The notes under the pieces: generated by a model
What the model was told of the DNA's origin: nothing
Databases searched by the model: none
The model's input: the letters and a program-made list of their open reading frames with translations, nothing else
Source: Vulcanimicrobiota bacterium
GTDB taxonomy: Bacteria; Vulcanimicrobiota; Vulcanimicrobiia; Vulcanimicrobiales; Vulcanimicrobiaceae
Assembly: GCA_019241305.1 (NCBI GenBank)
Contig: JAFAXE010000161.1
Span: 1 to 44,310 of the forward strand
DNA length: 44,310 nt
Direction of reading: 5' to 3'
In this document: positions 23,963 to 34,328 of the stretch, in pieces
Numbering within the stretch: the first letter of the stretch is position 1
Layout of the letters: each line of letters starts with the position of its first letter
Made by a program: the position numbers and the translations under genes

Positions 23963-24637
23963 TCACGGCTTCTTGCGCTTGGGCTTCGGCGTCGCTGAGG
24001 GGCGCGTCCCCGCGGAACTGGGCGCGGCGTTTTCGACCGGAGTCCGTACCATGACGGGATTACCGCTCGCCTTGACATCTCCGGTCTTCGTGTTATAGAG
24101 GACGTCGGTTCCGTCTAAGTATTGATCTTTGTCACGAATGTGAACGTTGCCGGTCAAATGCAATTCGTTCGTGATGTCGTTGAGCGTGCCGCGGTCGGCG
24201 GTCGCATCGCGACTCGCCTGGGTAAAGTGCACGTTTCCAGTGGCGATGTAATACTTGCGAACGCCGTCGACTTCCAGCGAGTCACACGTCAACGTCGATG
24301 GCTCTTGTGAAGCTGCGGACTGATCGCCCGCACCGGGAAGCGGACCGGTTCGATGGACGACCACGTGCCCGGTTGCGTGCACGATCTTCCGCCGAGAGTT
24401 GCCGGTCGCACGATCGGCGGAAATCTCGGTTCCGCTCCGCGTGGCATCGAAATGGTCGGGAACCGTAAAATCGCCCGTGTTGAGATTGGTGTCGATGCTC
24501 TTCGTCGTAATGGTGTCGAAACCACCGATATTGTGAAAGCCCTCGGGCGTCGCACCGCGTACTGGGCGCCACGCTGAACCGGCGGCAGCTGCGAACGTTG
24601 TCACGACGACCAAAGCGGCCAGGCGCAAGCGTTTCAC
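23963..24637 (-). CDS. OstA/LptA-like periplasmic protein
   Basis: This 224-residue protein has a signal peptide (MKRLRLAALVVVTTFAAAAG, cleavage probably near residue 29) and an OstA-type repeated beta-jellyroll. Evidence includes LTCDSLEVDGVRKYYIATGNVHF, RGTLNDITNELHLTGNVHI and YLDGTDVLYNTKTGDVKASGN. LptA bridges the periplasm for lipopolysaccharide or related glycolipid transport. The C-terminus is proline/lysine-rich. The GTG start overlaps the tsaC stop (GTGA). No other Lpt genes are nearby. Presence of this fold supports an outer membrane, although OstA-like domains also occur in other contexts. Confidence 0.82.
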   Translation of the reverse strand: MKRLRLAALVVVTTFAAAAGSAWRPVRGATPEGFHNIGGFDTITTKSIDTNLNTGDFTVPDHFDATRSGTEISADRATGNSRRKIVHATGHVVVHRTGPLPGAGDQSAASQEPSTLTCDSLEVDGVRKYYIATGNVHFTQASRDATADRGTLNDITNELHLTGNVHIRDKDQYLDGTDVLYNTKTGDVKASGNPVMVRTPVENAAPSSAGTRPSATPKPKRKKP

Positions 24638-25209
24638 CGCGGTGATGGCACCTCGACGGCGCCAAGGAGGCGCTCTAACATCGTTTTACTGATCGCTCCT
24701 TCCCGCAACAGTCGCGGAACGCCCGCCGTGAGGTCGACGACGGTCGACTCGATACCGAGCGGTGTCGGACCATCATCGATGAGGAGGTCCGCCGGCGGCA
24801 GCGGGCCACTCCCGGTCCCGCCCGCGAAGGCGGGTTCGCCACTGAGGTTTGCGCTCGTCGCGGCAAGCGGGCCGCAGCGCTCGAGGATTTCGGCGCATAC
24901 GGCGTGATCTGGGACGCGCAGCCCCATCGTTGGAAGTCCTGAAGTCATGTGCTCGTCGATAAACGAGGGGCGGCGCACGATCAGCGTCACCGGTCCGGGC
25001 ATCAAGCGCCGGATCGCGGTAACGGCTCGGCGGTCCTCTTCGACGTACTCGAGGGCCTCTTCAACGGAAGCGACGTGCAACGAGAGCGGCTTGGCTGCAG
25101 CGCGTCCCTTGAGCGCGTAAATGCGTGCGATTGCCTCGGACCGCAACGGATCGCACGCGATGCCGTAGACCGTGTCGGTCGGGATGATCACGGTTCCACC
25201 CGCGAACAC
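24634..25209 (-). CDS. tsaC: Threonylcarbamoyl-AMP synthase (TsaC/Sua5/YwlC), start unresolved
   Basis: This enzyme makes threonylcarbamoyl-AMP for the t6A modification of ANN-decoding tRNAs. Family motifs are GGTVIIPTDTVYGI, LKGRAAAKPLSLHV, and SANLSGEPA near residue 110. The only standard start is GTG 25209, which would cut into the first helix of the domain. The frame stays open upstream to the mreB stop at 25291-25293, and those 27 codons read like the missing N-terminus (ERLIVRDRDLPTILDSVA). They contain no ATG, GTG or TTG. A GAGGG lies at 25285-25289. Either the protein is truncated, a rare start is used, or translation continues from mreB. Confidence 0.9.
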   Translation of the reverse strand: MFAGGTVIIPTDTVYGIACDPLRSEAIARIYALKGRAAAKPLSLHVASVEEALEYVEEDRRAVTAIRRLMPGPVTLIVRRPSFIDEHMTSGLPTMGLRVPDHAVCAEILERCGPLAATSANLSGEPAFAGGTGSGPLPPADLLIDDGPTPLGIESTVVDLTAGVPRLLREGAISKTMLERLLGAVEVPSPR

Positions 25210-25290
25210 GGCCGCGGCGACGCTGTCGAGGATGGTGGGGAGATCGCGGTCCCGGACAATCAGTCGTTCGATGGAGACGTCGGTCCCTCG

Positions 25291-26316
<1,026 letters not shown>

Positions 26317-26478
26317 TTAAGGCGCCGGCTCGCGGCCCCCTGCGTGGCATCGCGGCGCAACGCAAATCCACACGGTGAAGAGCGTCACATGATGGCGTCA
26401 AGAAAGCGTTGCGGTGCAGGCGGGTGTTGTTAGCCCGTCGTAAGCGCGGCACACCCTCGTTTTCGCCTGAGGTTATGC

Positions 26479-27882
26479 ATGCACATGGGCCCCCAACCCC
26501 ATACTCGCGGGCGATTTTGCGCCGCCGCGCTCGCGACGATTTTCGTGACGGCCTCCTGCTCGGCGCCGTCCTCATCCGTGCATTCTCTGCTCGTGCCGGC
26601 ACCGTCGCCGGCGCTGCAACACAGGGCGCGGTTTCACCACGCAGGCGCCTCGACGCCGATTACGCACGTCGTCGTCATCATTCAGGAGAACCGCAGCGTC
26701 GACAATCTGTTCAACGGTTTTCCGAACGCCGATACGACGCAGTATGGCTACGATTCACACGGAAACCTGCATGTTCTGCAGCCCGTTTCATTGGCCACGG
26801 AATGTGGCGGTGGCCATTCGCACACCTCCTTCGTGAGCGAGTTCAACAACGGCGCAATGAACGGCTGGGATCTCAACAACATCGTTTGCTATCACGGCCA
26901 AACGCTTCCCGATGGAATGTTTGCCTACGTGCCCGGTTCCGAGACGGCAGCGTACTGGGCTGCAGCCTCCAACTACGCCCTGGCCGATGAAGTATTCCAG
27001 GGGAACGAAGGTCCGAGTTTTCCGGCGCATCAATACCTGATCGCCGGGCAATCCGGCGGACACGGTGCCGATGGCACCTGGGCATTCGCCGAGAACGGCG
27101 GCGGAAGCTCGAGTAGTGACGATTCCGTCGAACAAGGGCCACCCGTCCGCCACAGCTGTTCGAATCGAAAACCGATCATCGCCCAGATCGATTTTCAGTC
27201 ATCCTATCCGGGGACCGAAGGCAATACGACCGCGCCTTGCAAGGACTACCCAACGATCTTCGATCTCGCGATGTCGCACAGCCCGCCGCTGTCGTGGAGA
27301 TACTATGCCAATCAAGCGGGGACGCTTTGGAGCGCCGTCGATTCAATCCGGCATCTCTGGCAGCGTCGCGAAGGCCCGACGATTCCGGAGTCAACGGTCC
27401 TGAACGACATCGCGAGTCATCAACTTCCGAGCATCGCGTACGTCACGCCGTCGTGGCGAAACAGCGATCATCCGCACTCGAGTCCGGTCCCTGCAAAGGC
27501 CGGGCCGGAATGGGTCGCCCGCGTCGTCAACGCAATCGGCAACGATCCCTATTACTGGGCGAACACGACGATCCTCATCACCTGGGACGACTGGGGCGGT
27601 TGGTTTGACCACGCCGTCTACGGATCGACCATGCACCCGCTCAGCTTCCCCACGGATCCCTATGAATACGGATTTCGGGTTCCGCTCATCGTCATCTCAC
27701 CGTACGTCAAGGCTCACCTCGTCGACCATACCCAGCGCACGTTCGATTCGGTGATCACCTACATCGAGAGTACCTTCGCTCTAGGAAGTCTCGGAATGCA
27801 AGACTCGACGACGGACGACCTGAGCGACATGTTCGACTACAGCCAGCAACCGCTGCAGTTCGTCCCCATGCCGTCCAAATAG
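26479..27882 (+). CDS. Phosphoesterase-family (phospholipase C/acid phosphatase-like) lipoprotein
   Basis: This 467-residue exported enzyme belongs to PF04185. The metal-binding segment VVVIIQENRSVDNLFNGFP near residue 70 is the family hallmark, and a second acidic block lies in ITWDDWGGWFDH near residue 375. The N-terminus has a hydrophobic signal ending in FVTASC, which resembles but does not perfectly match a lipobox, so a lipid anchor is likely rather than certain. Substrates in the family are phosphatidylcholine, sphingomyelin or phosphomonoesters. GAGG lies six bases before ATG 26479. It stands alone between divergent mreB and convergent murA. Confidence 0.88.
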   Translation: MHMGPQPHTRGRFCAAALATIFVTASCSAPSSSVHSLLVPAPSPALQHRARFHHAGASTPITHVVVIIQENRSVDNLFNGFPNADTTQYGYDSHGNLHVLQPVSLATECGGGHSHTSFVSEFNNGAMNGWDLNNIVCYHGQTLPDGMFAYVPGSETAAYWAAASNYALADEVFQGNEGPSFPAHQYLIAGQSGGHGADGTWAFAENGGGSSSSDDSVEQGPPVRHSCSNRKPIIAQIDFQSSYPGTEGNTTAPCKDYPTIFDLAMSHSPPLSWRYYANQAGTLWSAVDSIRHLWQRREGPTIPESTVLNDIASHQLPSIAYVTPSWRNSDHPHSSPVPAKAGPEWVARVVNAIGNDPYYWANTTILITWDDWGGWFDHAVYGSTMHPLSFPTDPYEYGFRVPLIVISPYVKAHLVDHTQRTFDSVITYIESTFALGSLGMQDSTTDDLSDMFDYSQQPLQFVPMPSK

Positions 27883-27901
27883 CGCCGTACTCCGGACCTC
27901 G

Positions 27902-29251
27902 CTAACGGACTGCGGGATACGCCGTCGTTTCGAAGGTGCCGTTGGGTTCGAGGAAGGGCGTGATACCGCTGGCGCGGTGAACCTGCGCACCGAGTGCCGC
28001 CAGCATCTCTTCGAGCCGTTCGTAGCCCCGATCGATGTACTCGAGACCGATGATTTCCGTCTCGCCTTGAGCCGCAAGACCAGCGACCACGAGGGCCGCG
28101 CCGGCACGAATATCCGGCGCTTCGACAGGCGCTCCCGAGAGCGGAGTTCCGCCGCGAATGAGGGCGGTGTTGCTTTCGATCGCGACACGCACGTCGGCGC
28201 CCATGCGCGCCAGTTCGTTCACGTACGAGAAGCGCGCATTGAAAATCGCTTCTTCAACGACGCTCGTTCCCGGTGCCGTGCATAAGAAGGTCAGCATCTG
28301 AGGTTGTAGGTCCGTCGGGAAACCTGGGAAAGGCGCCGTGAGCACGTCGGTCCCGCCGGTGATGCGGTCGCCGCGCACACGGATCCAATCGTCTCCGCTC
28401 GTGACGTTGACGCCGCACTCCGTCAACTTCAGCGACAGCGCTTCCAGATCGTGTGCGGCGCAACGCGTCACCGTGACGTCTCCCCGGGTAGCGCTTCCGG
28501 CAATCAGAAGCGTACCGGCCACGATACGGTCGGGAATGATCTCGTATTCAATCCCGTTGAGTTCATCGACGCCTTCGATGACGATGGTGTCGCCGCCGTG
28601 ACCTGCGATGCGCGCACCCATTCGGTTGAGGCAGTTCGCAAGATCGACCACCTCCGGCTCCATCGCGACGTTGCGAAGCGTCGTCGTTCCCGAGGCCAGC
28701 ACCGCGGCCAACATCGCATTCTTGGTCGCACCGACGCTCGGCGCACGAAACTCGATCTCGGCGCCGCGCAGGGAACGCCCGCGCACTTTCGCGATCAGAA
28801 ACCCATGGGCGCTCGTGACCTCTGCGCCGAGTGCACGAAACGCTTGCTCGTGCATATCGGTGGCCCGCGTACCGAGGATGCAGCCACCGGGAAGTGGGAC
28901 CTCGGCACGGCCAAAACGGCCCAGGAGCGGCCCCACCAGATCGAACGACGCCGCGAGCTTACGGACAAGCGTGTACGGAGCGCGATGGTTTGCGGCATTG
29001 GCGGGATCGATCGTGAGCGTGCCGTCACCATCGGAAGCGAGTCGCGCGCCGAGCGCTTCGAGCAGCGACCACATCACGGAGACATCGGTGATCCGCGGGA
29101 CGCGCCGCAGGGTGACCGGCGTTTTGGCGAGCAGGGCAGCAGCCATGATCGGCAGCGCAGCGTTTTTTGCACCGTGCGTATCGACGGAACCCTGCAGCCG
29201 CACGCCCCCTCGGACGCGCAACGTCGTTTCGAGGCGATCGAGGACTCTCAC
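27902..29251 (-). CDS. murA: UDP-N-acetylglucosamine 1-carboxyvinyltransferase
   Basis: MurA transfers enolpyruvate to UDP-GlcNAc, the first committed step of peptidoglycan synthesis. In the 449-residue form, Lys29 and Asn30 lie in GAKNAALP, and the fosfomycin-reactive cysteine is Cys124 in LPGGCILGTRATDMH. The catalytic aspartate block is FPTDLQPQ. The cysteine is retained, so fosfomycin sensitivity would be expected in this family. GTG 29251 overlaps the methyltransferase stop as GTGA and is preferred over GTG 29269. It ends 19 bases from the convergent phosphoesterase stop. Confidence 0.96.
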   Translation of the reverse strand: MRVLDRLETTLRVRGGVRLQGSVDTHGAKNAALPIMAAALLAKTPVTLRRVPRITDVSVMWSLLEALGARLASDGDGTLTIDPANAANHRAPYTLVRKLAASFDLVGPLLGRFGRAEVPLPGGCILGTRATDMHEQAFRALGAEVTSAHGFLIAKVRGRSLRGAEIEFRAPSVGATKNAMLAAVLASGTTTLRNVAMEPEVVDLANCLNRMGARIAGHGGDTIVIEGVDELNGIEYEIIPDRIVAGTLLIAGSATRGDVTVTRCAAHDLEALSLKLTECGVNVTSGDDWIRVRGDRITGGTDVLTAPFPGFPTDLQPQMLTFLCTAPGTSVVEEAIFNARFSYVNELARMGADVRVAIESNTALIRGGTPLSGAPVEAPDIRAGAALVVAGLAAQGETEIIGLEYIDRGYERLEEMLAALGAQVHRASGITPFLEPNGTFETTAYPAVR

Positions 29252-29964
29252 CGGCGAACCGGTTTGCACACGTAATAGATTTCCGCAGCCAACTCCGGAA
29301 GGGTCGCTCCGAGATCCATAAAGCCTTGCAGCACCTTCTCGTCGAGAGACTCCATTTGGGCGCTCGAAAGCGGCTTCAAGAAAACACCGCGCAATTCTGC
29401 ATGCGATAGACCGGCCGCCTCGACGTCGCGCGCCAAGCTCTGTGGGTCGTACACTCGCCGGTGGCCGCCCATATGATCTCGTTCGGATAGGTCATAAACG
29501 GTTCGGGCAAGACCCATTTGCACACCCAGGCGGCGATGGATTGAGAATGCATTAGGGACGCAAGCGACGATGACGCCGTCGTCGCTCAGCCAGTTCTTCG
29601 CACGCTGGAGAATGGGTACGGGTTCTTCGACGTGCTCGAGGACGTGGGAAAAGATAATCACGTCGTATCGCCGGTCCGGCTCAAAGTTTTCGAAAAGGCT
29701 CACGAAGAACCGCACCCGCGAATCGTGGATGCGGCTCTTGGCGATGTCGATGTAGTGCTGCGAACCGTCGACGAGATCGATCGCTCCGACGGCGTCGAGG
29801 AGGAGCGAAGCGGTGTACCCCGTCGCACAACCGAGCTCGAGAACGAGCCGTCCCGCGACGAGCGGCGAAATTGCGGCCGTGAACGAGCGCAGCATCCATT
29901 TGTCAAAGTCGTTCGCAGGATCGTACGCGCCCGACAACGTTTCCAATCGCTGCGCTTCACTCAT
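29248..29964 (-). CDS. Class I SAM-dependent methyltransferase
   Basis: This 238-residue protein has a Rossmann SAM-binding fold. Motif I is VLELGCATGY (about residues 41-50), the acidic end of strand 2 is DLVDGSQ, and the post-motif SHVLEHVEEP is typical of the Methyltransf_11/23 group. The substrate cannot be assigned. Its start overlaps the PEBP-like gene stop (ATGA) and its stop overlaps murA (GTGA), so it is embedded in a tightly coupled PEBP-methyltransferase-murA unit. A role in envelope biosynthesis is possible from context only. Confidence 0.87.
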   Translation of the reverse strand: MSEAQRLETLSGAYDPANDFDKWMLRSFTAAISPLVAGRLVLELGCATGYTASLLLDAVGAIDLVDGSQHYIDIAKSRIHDSRVRFFVSLFENFEPDRRYDVIIFSHVLEHVEEPVPILQRAKNWLSDDGVIVACVPNAFSIHRRLGVQMGLARTVYDLSERDHMGGHRRVYDPQSLARDVEAAGLSHAELRGVFLKPLSSAQMESLDEKVLQGFMDLGATLPELAAEIYYVCKPVRR

Positions 29965-30479
29965 TGCGCGGTTTGCTCGTACATGCCGGTGAGCATTCCT
30001 TCGGCAACGATGTGGCCGCGCATCATGAACCTCAGCAACGCAGCCGTGGAAGCTTCGCCGGCTTCGAGCGTCGGCACATCCAGCGCATAGACGTGCACGT
30101 TGTAGTGATGCGGCCCGTGTCCCGGCGGCGGGGCGGGTCCTCCGTAGTGCGCGGCCCCGAAGTCGGTATGACCGTGCTTTGCACCCTTGGGCAGACGTCC
30201 ACCGCCTTTTACTCCTGCGTTCTCCTCGAGTTCGGTCACGTCACCCGGTACGTTAAAAACAACCCAATGAAAAAAACCGGTCCCGGTCGGTGCATCCGGA
30301 TCGTGCAGAATGATGGCGTAGCTTTTCGTTCCGGGCGGAGCGCCGCTCCACGAAAGATGAGGCGAGCGGTTCTCTCCGCCGGCCCCGAAACCGTCGAACA
30401 CGGTCGAGCGCGGCATCGTCGCGTTGTGCTCGAATGTTTTGCTTTTCACCGTCAGCTTTGCCGGTTGCGCCTCGGGCAT
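29961..30479 (-). CDS. PEBP-family YbhB/YbcL-type protein
   Basis: This 172-residue phosphatidylethanolamine-binding-protein homologue shows the ligand-pocket blocks GENRSPHLSWSGAPPGTKSYAI, DPDAPTGTGFFHWVVFNVP and GPAPPPGHGPHHYNVHVYALD. Bacterial members are cytoplasmic or periplasmic and their role is mostly unknown; no signal peptide is visible here. ATG 30479 has GAGGAGAG seven bases upstream, deciding the start against a longer open frame. Translation is coupled to the methyltransferase downstream. Confidence 0.92.
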   Translation of the reverse strand: MPEAQPAKLTVKSKTFEHNATMPRSTVFDGFGAGGENRSPHLSWSGAPPGTKSYAIILHDPDAPTGTGFFHWVVFNVPGDVTELEENAGVKGGGRLPKGAKHGHTDFGAAHYGGPAPPPGHGPHHYNVHVYALDVPTLEAGEASTAALLRFMMRGHIVAEGMLTGMYEQTAQ

Positions 30480-30564
30480 GCGGATGCTCTCCTCGCAGTT
30501 TTGTATGCTCGTTCGCGGAGCGCCGCGTTCTGCCATCCTAGCGATTGTCACGCTGCGCCGAGCG

Positions 30565-31770
30565 CTACGCCCGCTCCAGCAGGACGGCGATGCCTTGTCC
30601 GACGCCGATGCACATCGTGCATAAGGCGTAGCGGCCGCCCGTCCGCGCGAGTTCGTACGTCGCGGTCGTCGCCAGTCGCGCACCGCTGGCGCCGAGCGGG
30701 TGACCGAGCGCGATCGCTCCGCCGTTGGGGTTGACGAACGGCGCGTCGTCCGGAATGCCGAGTTCACGAAGAACCGCCAGCGCTTGCGCCGCAAACGCCT
30801 CGTTGAGTTCGACGATATCGATCTGGTCCAGCGTCATTCCCGCCTGCGATAACAGCTTACGAGTCGCGGGGACGGGTCCGATGCCCATGATTCTGGGTGG
30901 AACGCCGGCCGTCGCCGAGGTGGCGACACGGGCTTTGGGAACGAGCCCAAAACGCCGAACCGCCGTTTCCGATGCAACGAGGAGCGCCGAAGCGCCGTCG
31001 TTCACGCCCGAGGAATTGCCAGCCGTTACCGAGCCATCGGACCGCACGATACCTTTCAAGGATGCCAGCGCCTCGAGCGACGTCGTCGGACGCGGTTGCT
31101 CGTCTCTGGTCACGGCGGCTGGCTCGCCACGTTTTTGCGGCACGTTCACCGGAACGACTTCTGGCGAAAACCGGTCGGCACGCTGCGCTTCGACCGCACG
31201 CTGCTGACTGCGTAATGCAAAAGCATCCTGATCGGCGCGAGAGATGCGATAGTCTGCCGCGACGTTTTCCGCCGTTTCAGGCATCGAGTGCGTGCCGTAG
31301 CGTTGGCGGAGCAACGGGTTGGGAAAGCGCCAACCGATCGTCGTATCGAACATTTGCGCGGATCGGGAAAACGGGACGTCGGCCTTCGCGAGCACGAACG
31401 GTGCGCGTGACATGCTCTCGACACCTCCCGCGATCGCCAAGTGCATCTCACCGGCTTTGATTGCGCGTGCAGCACTCGCGAGCGCGTCGAGCCCCGAACC
31501 GCACAGTCGATTGGTCGTCGCTCCCGGCACATCGACGGGAAGTCCGGCAAGAAGCGCCGCCATGCGGGCGACGTTGCGATTGTCCTCGCCGGCTTGGTTT
31601 GCGCAACCGTAAAAGACGTCGTCGACGGTGGACCAGTCGACCGTCGGGTTGCGTTGCATCAACGCGGCGATGGGAATGGCGGCGAGATCGTCGGTCCGCA
31701 CGCCGGCGAGCGCACCGCCATAGCGTCCGAACGGGGTGCGTACCGCATCGCAGATGAAGGCCTCGGGCAT
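30565..31770 (-). CDS. Thiolase, closest in pattern to 3-oxoadipyl-CoA thiolase
   Basis: This 401-residue thiolase cleaves or forms 3-ketoacyl-CoA. The nucleophile Cys90 lies in NRLCGSG, and the second-site residues are the His in GHPLGASGAR and the Cys in CTMCIGVGQG. The N-terminus (AVRTPFGRYGGALAGVRTDDLAA) and YGCANQAGEDNRNVARM resemble PcaF/PaaJ, which split 3-oxoadipyl-CoA in aromatic degradation. Acetyl-CoA C-acetyltransferase is the alternative. No other beta-ketoadipate gene is nearby. It lies 35 bases after an OFA-family transporter gene, so an imported acid may feed it. Confidence 0.9.
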   Translation of the reverse strand: MPEAFICDAVRTPFGRYGGALAGVRTDDLAAIPIAALMQRNPTVDWSTVDDVFYGCANQAGEDNRNVARMAALLAGLPVDVPGATTNRLCGSGLDALASAARAIKAGEMHLAIAGGVESMSRAPFVLAKADVPFSRSAQMFDTTIGWRFPNPLLRQRYGTHSMPETAENVAADYRISRADQDAFALRSQQRAVEAQRADRFSPEVVPVNVPQKRGEPAAVTRDEQPRPTTSLEALASLKGIVRSDGSVTAGNSSGVNDGASALLVASETAVRRFGLVPKARVATSATAGVPPRIMGIGPVPATRKLLSQAGMTLDQIDIVELNEAFAAQALAVLRELGIPDDAPFVNPNGGAIALGHPLGASGARLATTATYELARTGGRYALCTMCIGVGQGIAVLLERA

Positions 31771-31805
31771 AGCGGCCCGTTCGGGCGTTCCGGTTCCGCC
31801 TCCGG

Positions 31806-33161
31806 CTACGAGCCTTTTCTCGCCGGCGTGTCTTGGAATGACGGTCTCCCCGTCAATGCAGGCAGCGCCGCAGTGAGCAGCAGCGCAACCGCGACCGGCT
31901 CAAGCCAGGCGGTGAGGGAACCGAAGATCTGCTCCAGTCCTCCGACGAGCAGCGGTCCGATGAGCCCCGCCACCGATGCGGCGGTAATGATGAAGGAATA
32001 GTCCTCGCCGAAGAAACGGGTTCCGAAAAACTCCGCCATGATTGCCGGAATGATCGCGAAGATGCCCCCAAAGCACAAGAGAACGATCGCGAATCCGAAC
32101 GCGGCGGTCGTTTGGCCGTGCGCTCGCGCCAGCCACCACAAACCGATACCTTCAAGCGCAAAGCACAACGACAGTGAGGGCATGCGGCCGATCACATCGG
32201 AAAGCCACGCCCATAAAAGGCGGCCGATGCCGTTCGCTGCCGAAATGGTACCGAAGGCAAGGGTGGCCGCCGCCGCCGCGATACCGGCGACGCGCGCGTA
32301 GATTGGAACGGCGTTACTAAACAGCGCCAGACCGCAGGTCGCATTCACGAAGAGCATGATCCATACCAAATAGAAGGCGCGCGTGCGCAGCATTTCGCCA
32401 GGCGTGAAGTCGCGCTCGCGGGCAAGCTCCGCAGCGGCTTTCGGCACGAAATAGCCGGGTGGCGGCGAGTGCAACACCAAGGCACACAGCGATCCGACGA
32501 TCGCATACACGACGCCCGGCACGATGAAGGCCGCCTTCATCGTTGCAACGTCACCGTGCGCAACGCTCCTCGCGAGCGTGTGGCCGGCAGCGAGTGCGGC
32601 CTCGCGCGCGCCAATGATCTGCGCTGAGGCGTTCGTGACGGCGGTAAAGGCTGGAAAGGCGCCGATGATGAGGTTGAACACCAGGGCACCGAAACCGAAT
32701 CCGCACAGGACGATCCCGTTGGCGAGTCCACGTTCTTCGGGAAACCATCTCGCGGCGGTCGCGCCCGGGACGACATACATCATGCCGCACGCAACGCCGC
32801 CGACCACGCCGTACCACAATGACAACCACCACACGCCGAACCGGCCCAAACCTACACCGGAGACAATTCCGGCAGCGCCCCACAACAGCGCTCCGACGAG
32901 CACCGCTCGCTTGGGTCCGAAGCGGTCGTGCAGCACTCCACCGGCGATGGCGCCGATCCCGAGGCAGAACGAGAACGTCGCAAAAACGCTTGCAACTTGT
33001 AGGCTCGACCAGTCGAACAGCGCCATCAAGGGGTGCGCGTAGACGCTCCACGACAGGGCGGCACCGACCGTCAGCAGGACGCCGACGCCCGCCCCGAGCA
33101 CGATCCAGCGCTCCGATTTCGAAGGGACTCGCTTCACTTGGGGCCGATTAGCGTCGGGCAC
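31806..33161 (-). CDS. OFA-family MFS transporter (oxalate/formate antiporter-like)
   Basis: This 451-residue, twelve-helix MFS protein has the OFA pattern YGVVGGVACGMMYVVPGATAARWFPEERG in helices 4-5, and loop 2-3 reads LHDRFGPKRAVLVG. Members move small carboxylates. GTG 33161 is chosen because GGAGG lies five bases upstream (33167-33171). The frame is open to ATG 33212, which would place an unsupported leader across the divergent spacer. The next gene on the strand is the thiolase. Confidence 0.87.
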   Translation of the reverse strand: MPDANRPQVKRVPSKSERWIVLGAGVGVLLTVGAALSWSVYAHPLMALFDWSSLQVASVFATFSFCLGIGAIAGGVLHDRFGPKRAVLVGALLWGAAGIVSGVGLGRFGVWWLSLWYGVVGGVACGMMYVVPGATAARWFPEERGLANGIVLCGFGFGALVFNLIIGAFPAFTAVTNASAQIIGAREAALAAGHTLARSVAHGDVATMKAAFIVPGVVYAIVGSLCALVLHSPPPGYFVPKAAAELARERDFTPGEMLRTRAFYLVWIMLFVNATCGLALFSNAVPIYARVAGIAAAAATLAFGTISAANGIGRLLWAWLSDVIGRMPSLSLCFALEGIGLWWLARAHGQTTAAFGFAIVLLCFGGIFAIIPAIMAEFFGTRFFGEDYSFIITAASVAGLIGPLLVGGLEQIFGSLTAWLEPVAVALLLTAALPALTGRPSFQDTPARKGS

Positions 33162-33223
33162 AGGGGCCTCCGCCCCGGCGAAACACGGAAGGCTCTGTGC
33201 TCGTAGCAGCATCGGAGGTCCTC

Positions 33224-33814
33224 ATGAACGCCGTCGCCGACTACGCGGCCGCGAAAGCCCTGCTGACGCGACCGCTTCCAGCCTACGTTTCGTACCACGT
33301 ACGGTCACACGTAAAATTCGATGCGATTATCAGCGACGAAACGAGCGAGATCACGGTGCGAACGTCCGACGGCGTGGTCGTGAAGGGAAAGGTCCCGTCC
33401 GCACCGCGGGCAGAGGTGCACGTCGGCAACGAGCGCGATCAGGGGATGGAACCGGTTCGGCACGCCGCCTTCAAACCAGCGTGTTACGAAGCCAAAAGCG
33501 CGCGGATGCAGTCTTATCAAGGACGCCAGCTCGAAGCTCTTCAACTCCAGGACCTCTGTTCGAAGGACCCGGGTGACAAAGACTTCGACACGTTGTATAT
33601 CGACCCGCGCTCGCTCGAGCCGGTGGTCGCGAGCGGTAGCGACGACAGCGACCACGTCGACGTGCAGTTGTTACAAAACTTCACGCGAGTCGAAGATCAC
33701 GTCCTTCCCTCGACGCTGTACGTGCGGGTGAAGGGAAGCGGCTTGATGTTCTGGCTCGATTTGCTCGTCGACGAGCGTTACGATCGCTACCGCTTCAGCA
33801 ACGTTGCGCCGTAG
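33224..33814 (+). CDS. Protein of unknown function, 196 residues
   Basis: This protein was not recognised. It has no signal peptide or membrane helix. The sequence alternates beta-like strands (AYVSYHVRSHVKF, EITVRTSDGVVVKG) with a polar middle and a C-terminal block HVLPSTLYVRVKGSGLMFWLDLLVDERYDRYRFSN. The overall impression of a beta-rich lipid- or ligand-carrier-like fold resembles that of the secreted protein at 14026-14742, but this is weak. ATG 33224 has GGAGGT four bases upstream and is firm. It is followed after six bases by a GNAT gene. Confidence 0.75.
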   Translation: MNAVADYAAAKALLTRPLPAYVSYHVRSHVKFDAIISDETSEITVRTSDGVVVKGKVPSAPRAEVHVGNERDQGMEPVRHAAFKPACYEAKSARMQSYQGRQLEALQLQDLCSKDPGDKDFDTLYIDPRSLEPVVASGSDDSDHVDVQLLQNFTRVEDHVLPSTLYVRVKGSGLMFWLDLLVDERYDRYRFSNVAP

Positions 33815-33820
33815 CGCTTC

Positions 33821-34267
33821 TTGACGGTCCGCATCGAGCGAGCGACGCCGGATGACGCCGCGGCGCTCGCGCCGTTGTTCGATGCGTACCGCCGTTTCTT
33901 CACCGGACGCGATGATCTAACGGAATCGCGGCGCTTTCTCGCGCAGCGGCTAACGCAGGGCGACGGCGTCGTTTTCATCGCACGCTGTGAAGAGATACCC
34001 TGCGGCTTCACCCAGCTCTATCCGCTTTGGTCTTCGTGGCACTGCAAACGCATGTGGTTCCTCAGCGATCTGTACGTCGCCGAGGAAAAGCGGCGGTACG
34101 GCATCGGTCGGCGCCTGGTCGAGATGGCAAAGACCTTTGCCGCCGAGACCGAGGCGAGCAGCGTCGTCGTTGAGGTCCCCCGCCAGGAACCGCGTCTGCA
34201 GACGTTTTACGCTGCGCTCGGCTTCCATGAGGACGACCTTTTCACGCTGGCTCGCTATCAGCCGTAG
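33821..34267 (+). CDS. GNAT-family N-acetyltransferase
   Basis: This 148-residue acetyltransferase has the acetyl-CoA binding motif A as LYVAEEKRRYGIGRRLVEMA. The C-terminal YAALGFHEDD is the motif B strand and turn. Substrate unknown; proteins, aminoglycosides and amino sugars are all possible. The start is TTG 33821, six bases after the previous stop, with no good alternative in frame. Because amino-sugar genes follow downstream, acetylation of a sugar amine is conceivable but unsupported. Confidence 0.87.
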   Translation: MTVRIERATPDDAAALAPLFDAYRRFFTGRDDLTESRRFLAQRLTQGDGVVFIARCEEIPCGFTQLYPLWSSWHCKRMWFLSDLYVAEEKRRYGIGRRLVEMAKTFAAETEASSVVVEVPRQEPRLQTFYAALGFHEDDLFTLARYQP

Positions 34268-34328
34268 CCGAGGTAACGCACGAAGCCGCCCCAGGAAGCC
34301 CCCCTGCCGCCTGCGTAACCTAGCCAAA

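Noticed and set aside
26317-26478. Promoter pair in the mreB-phosphoesterase spacer
   Set aside because: Promoters are expected there, but no convincing -35/-10 pair or SigB-type box could be read with confidence.
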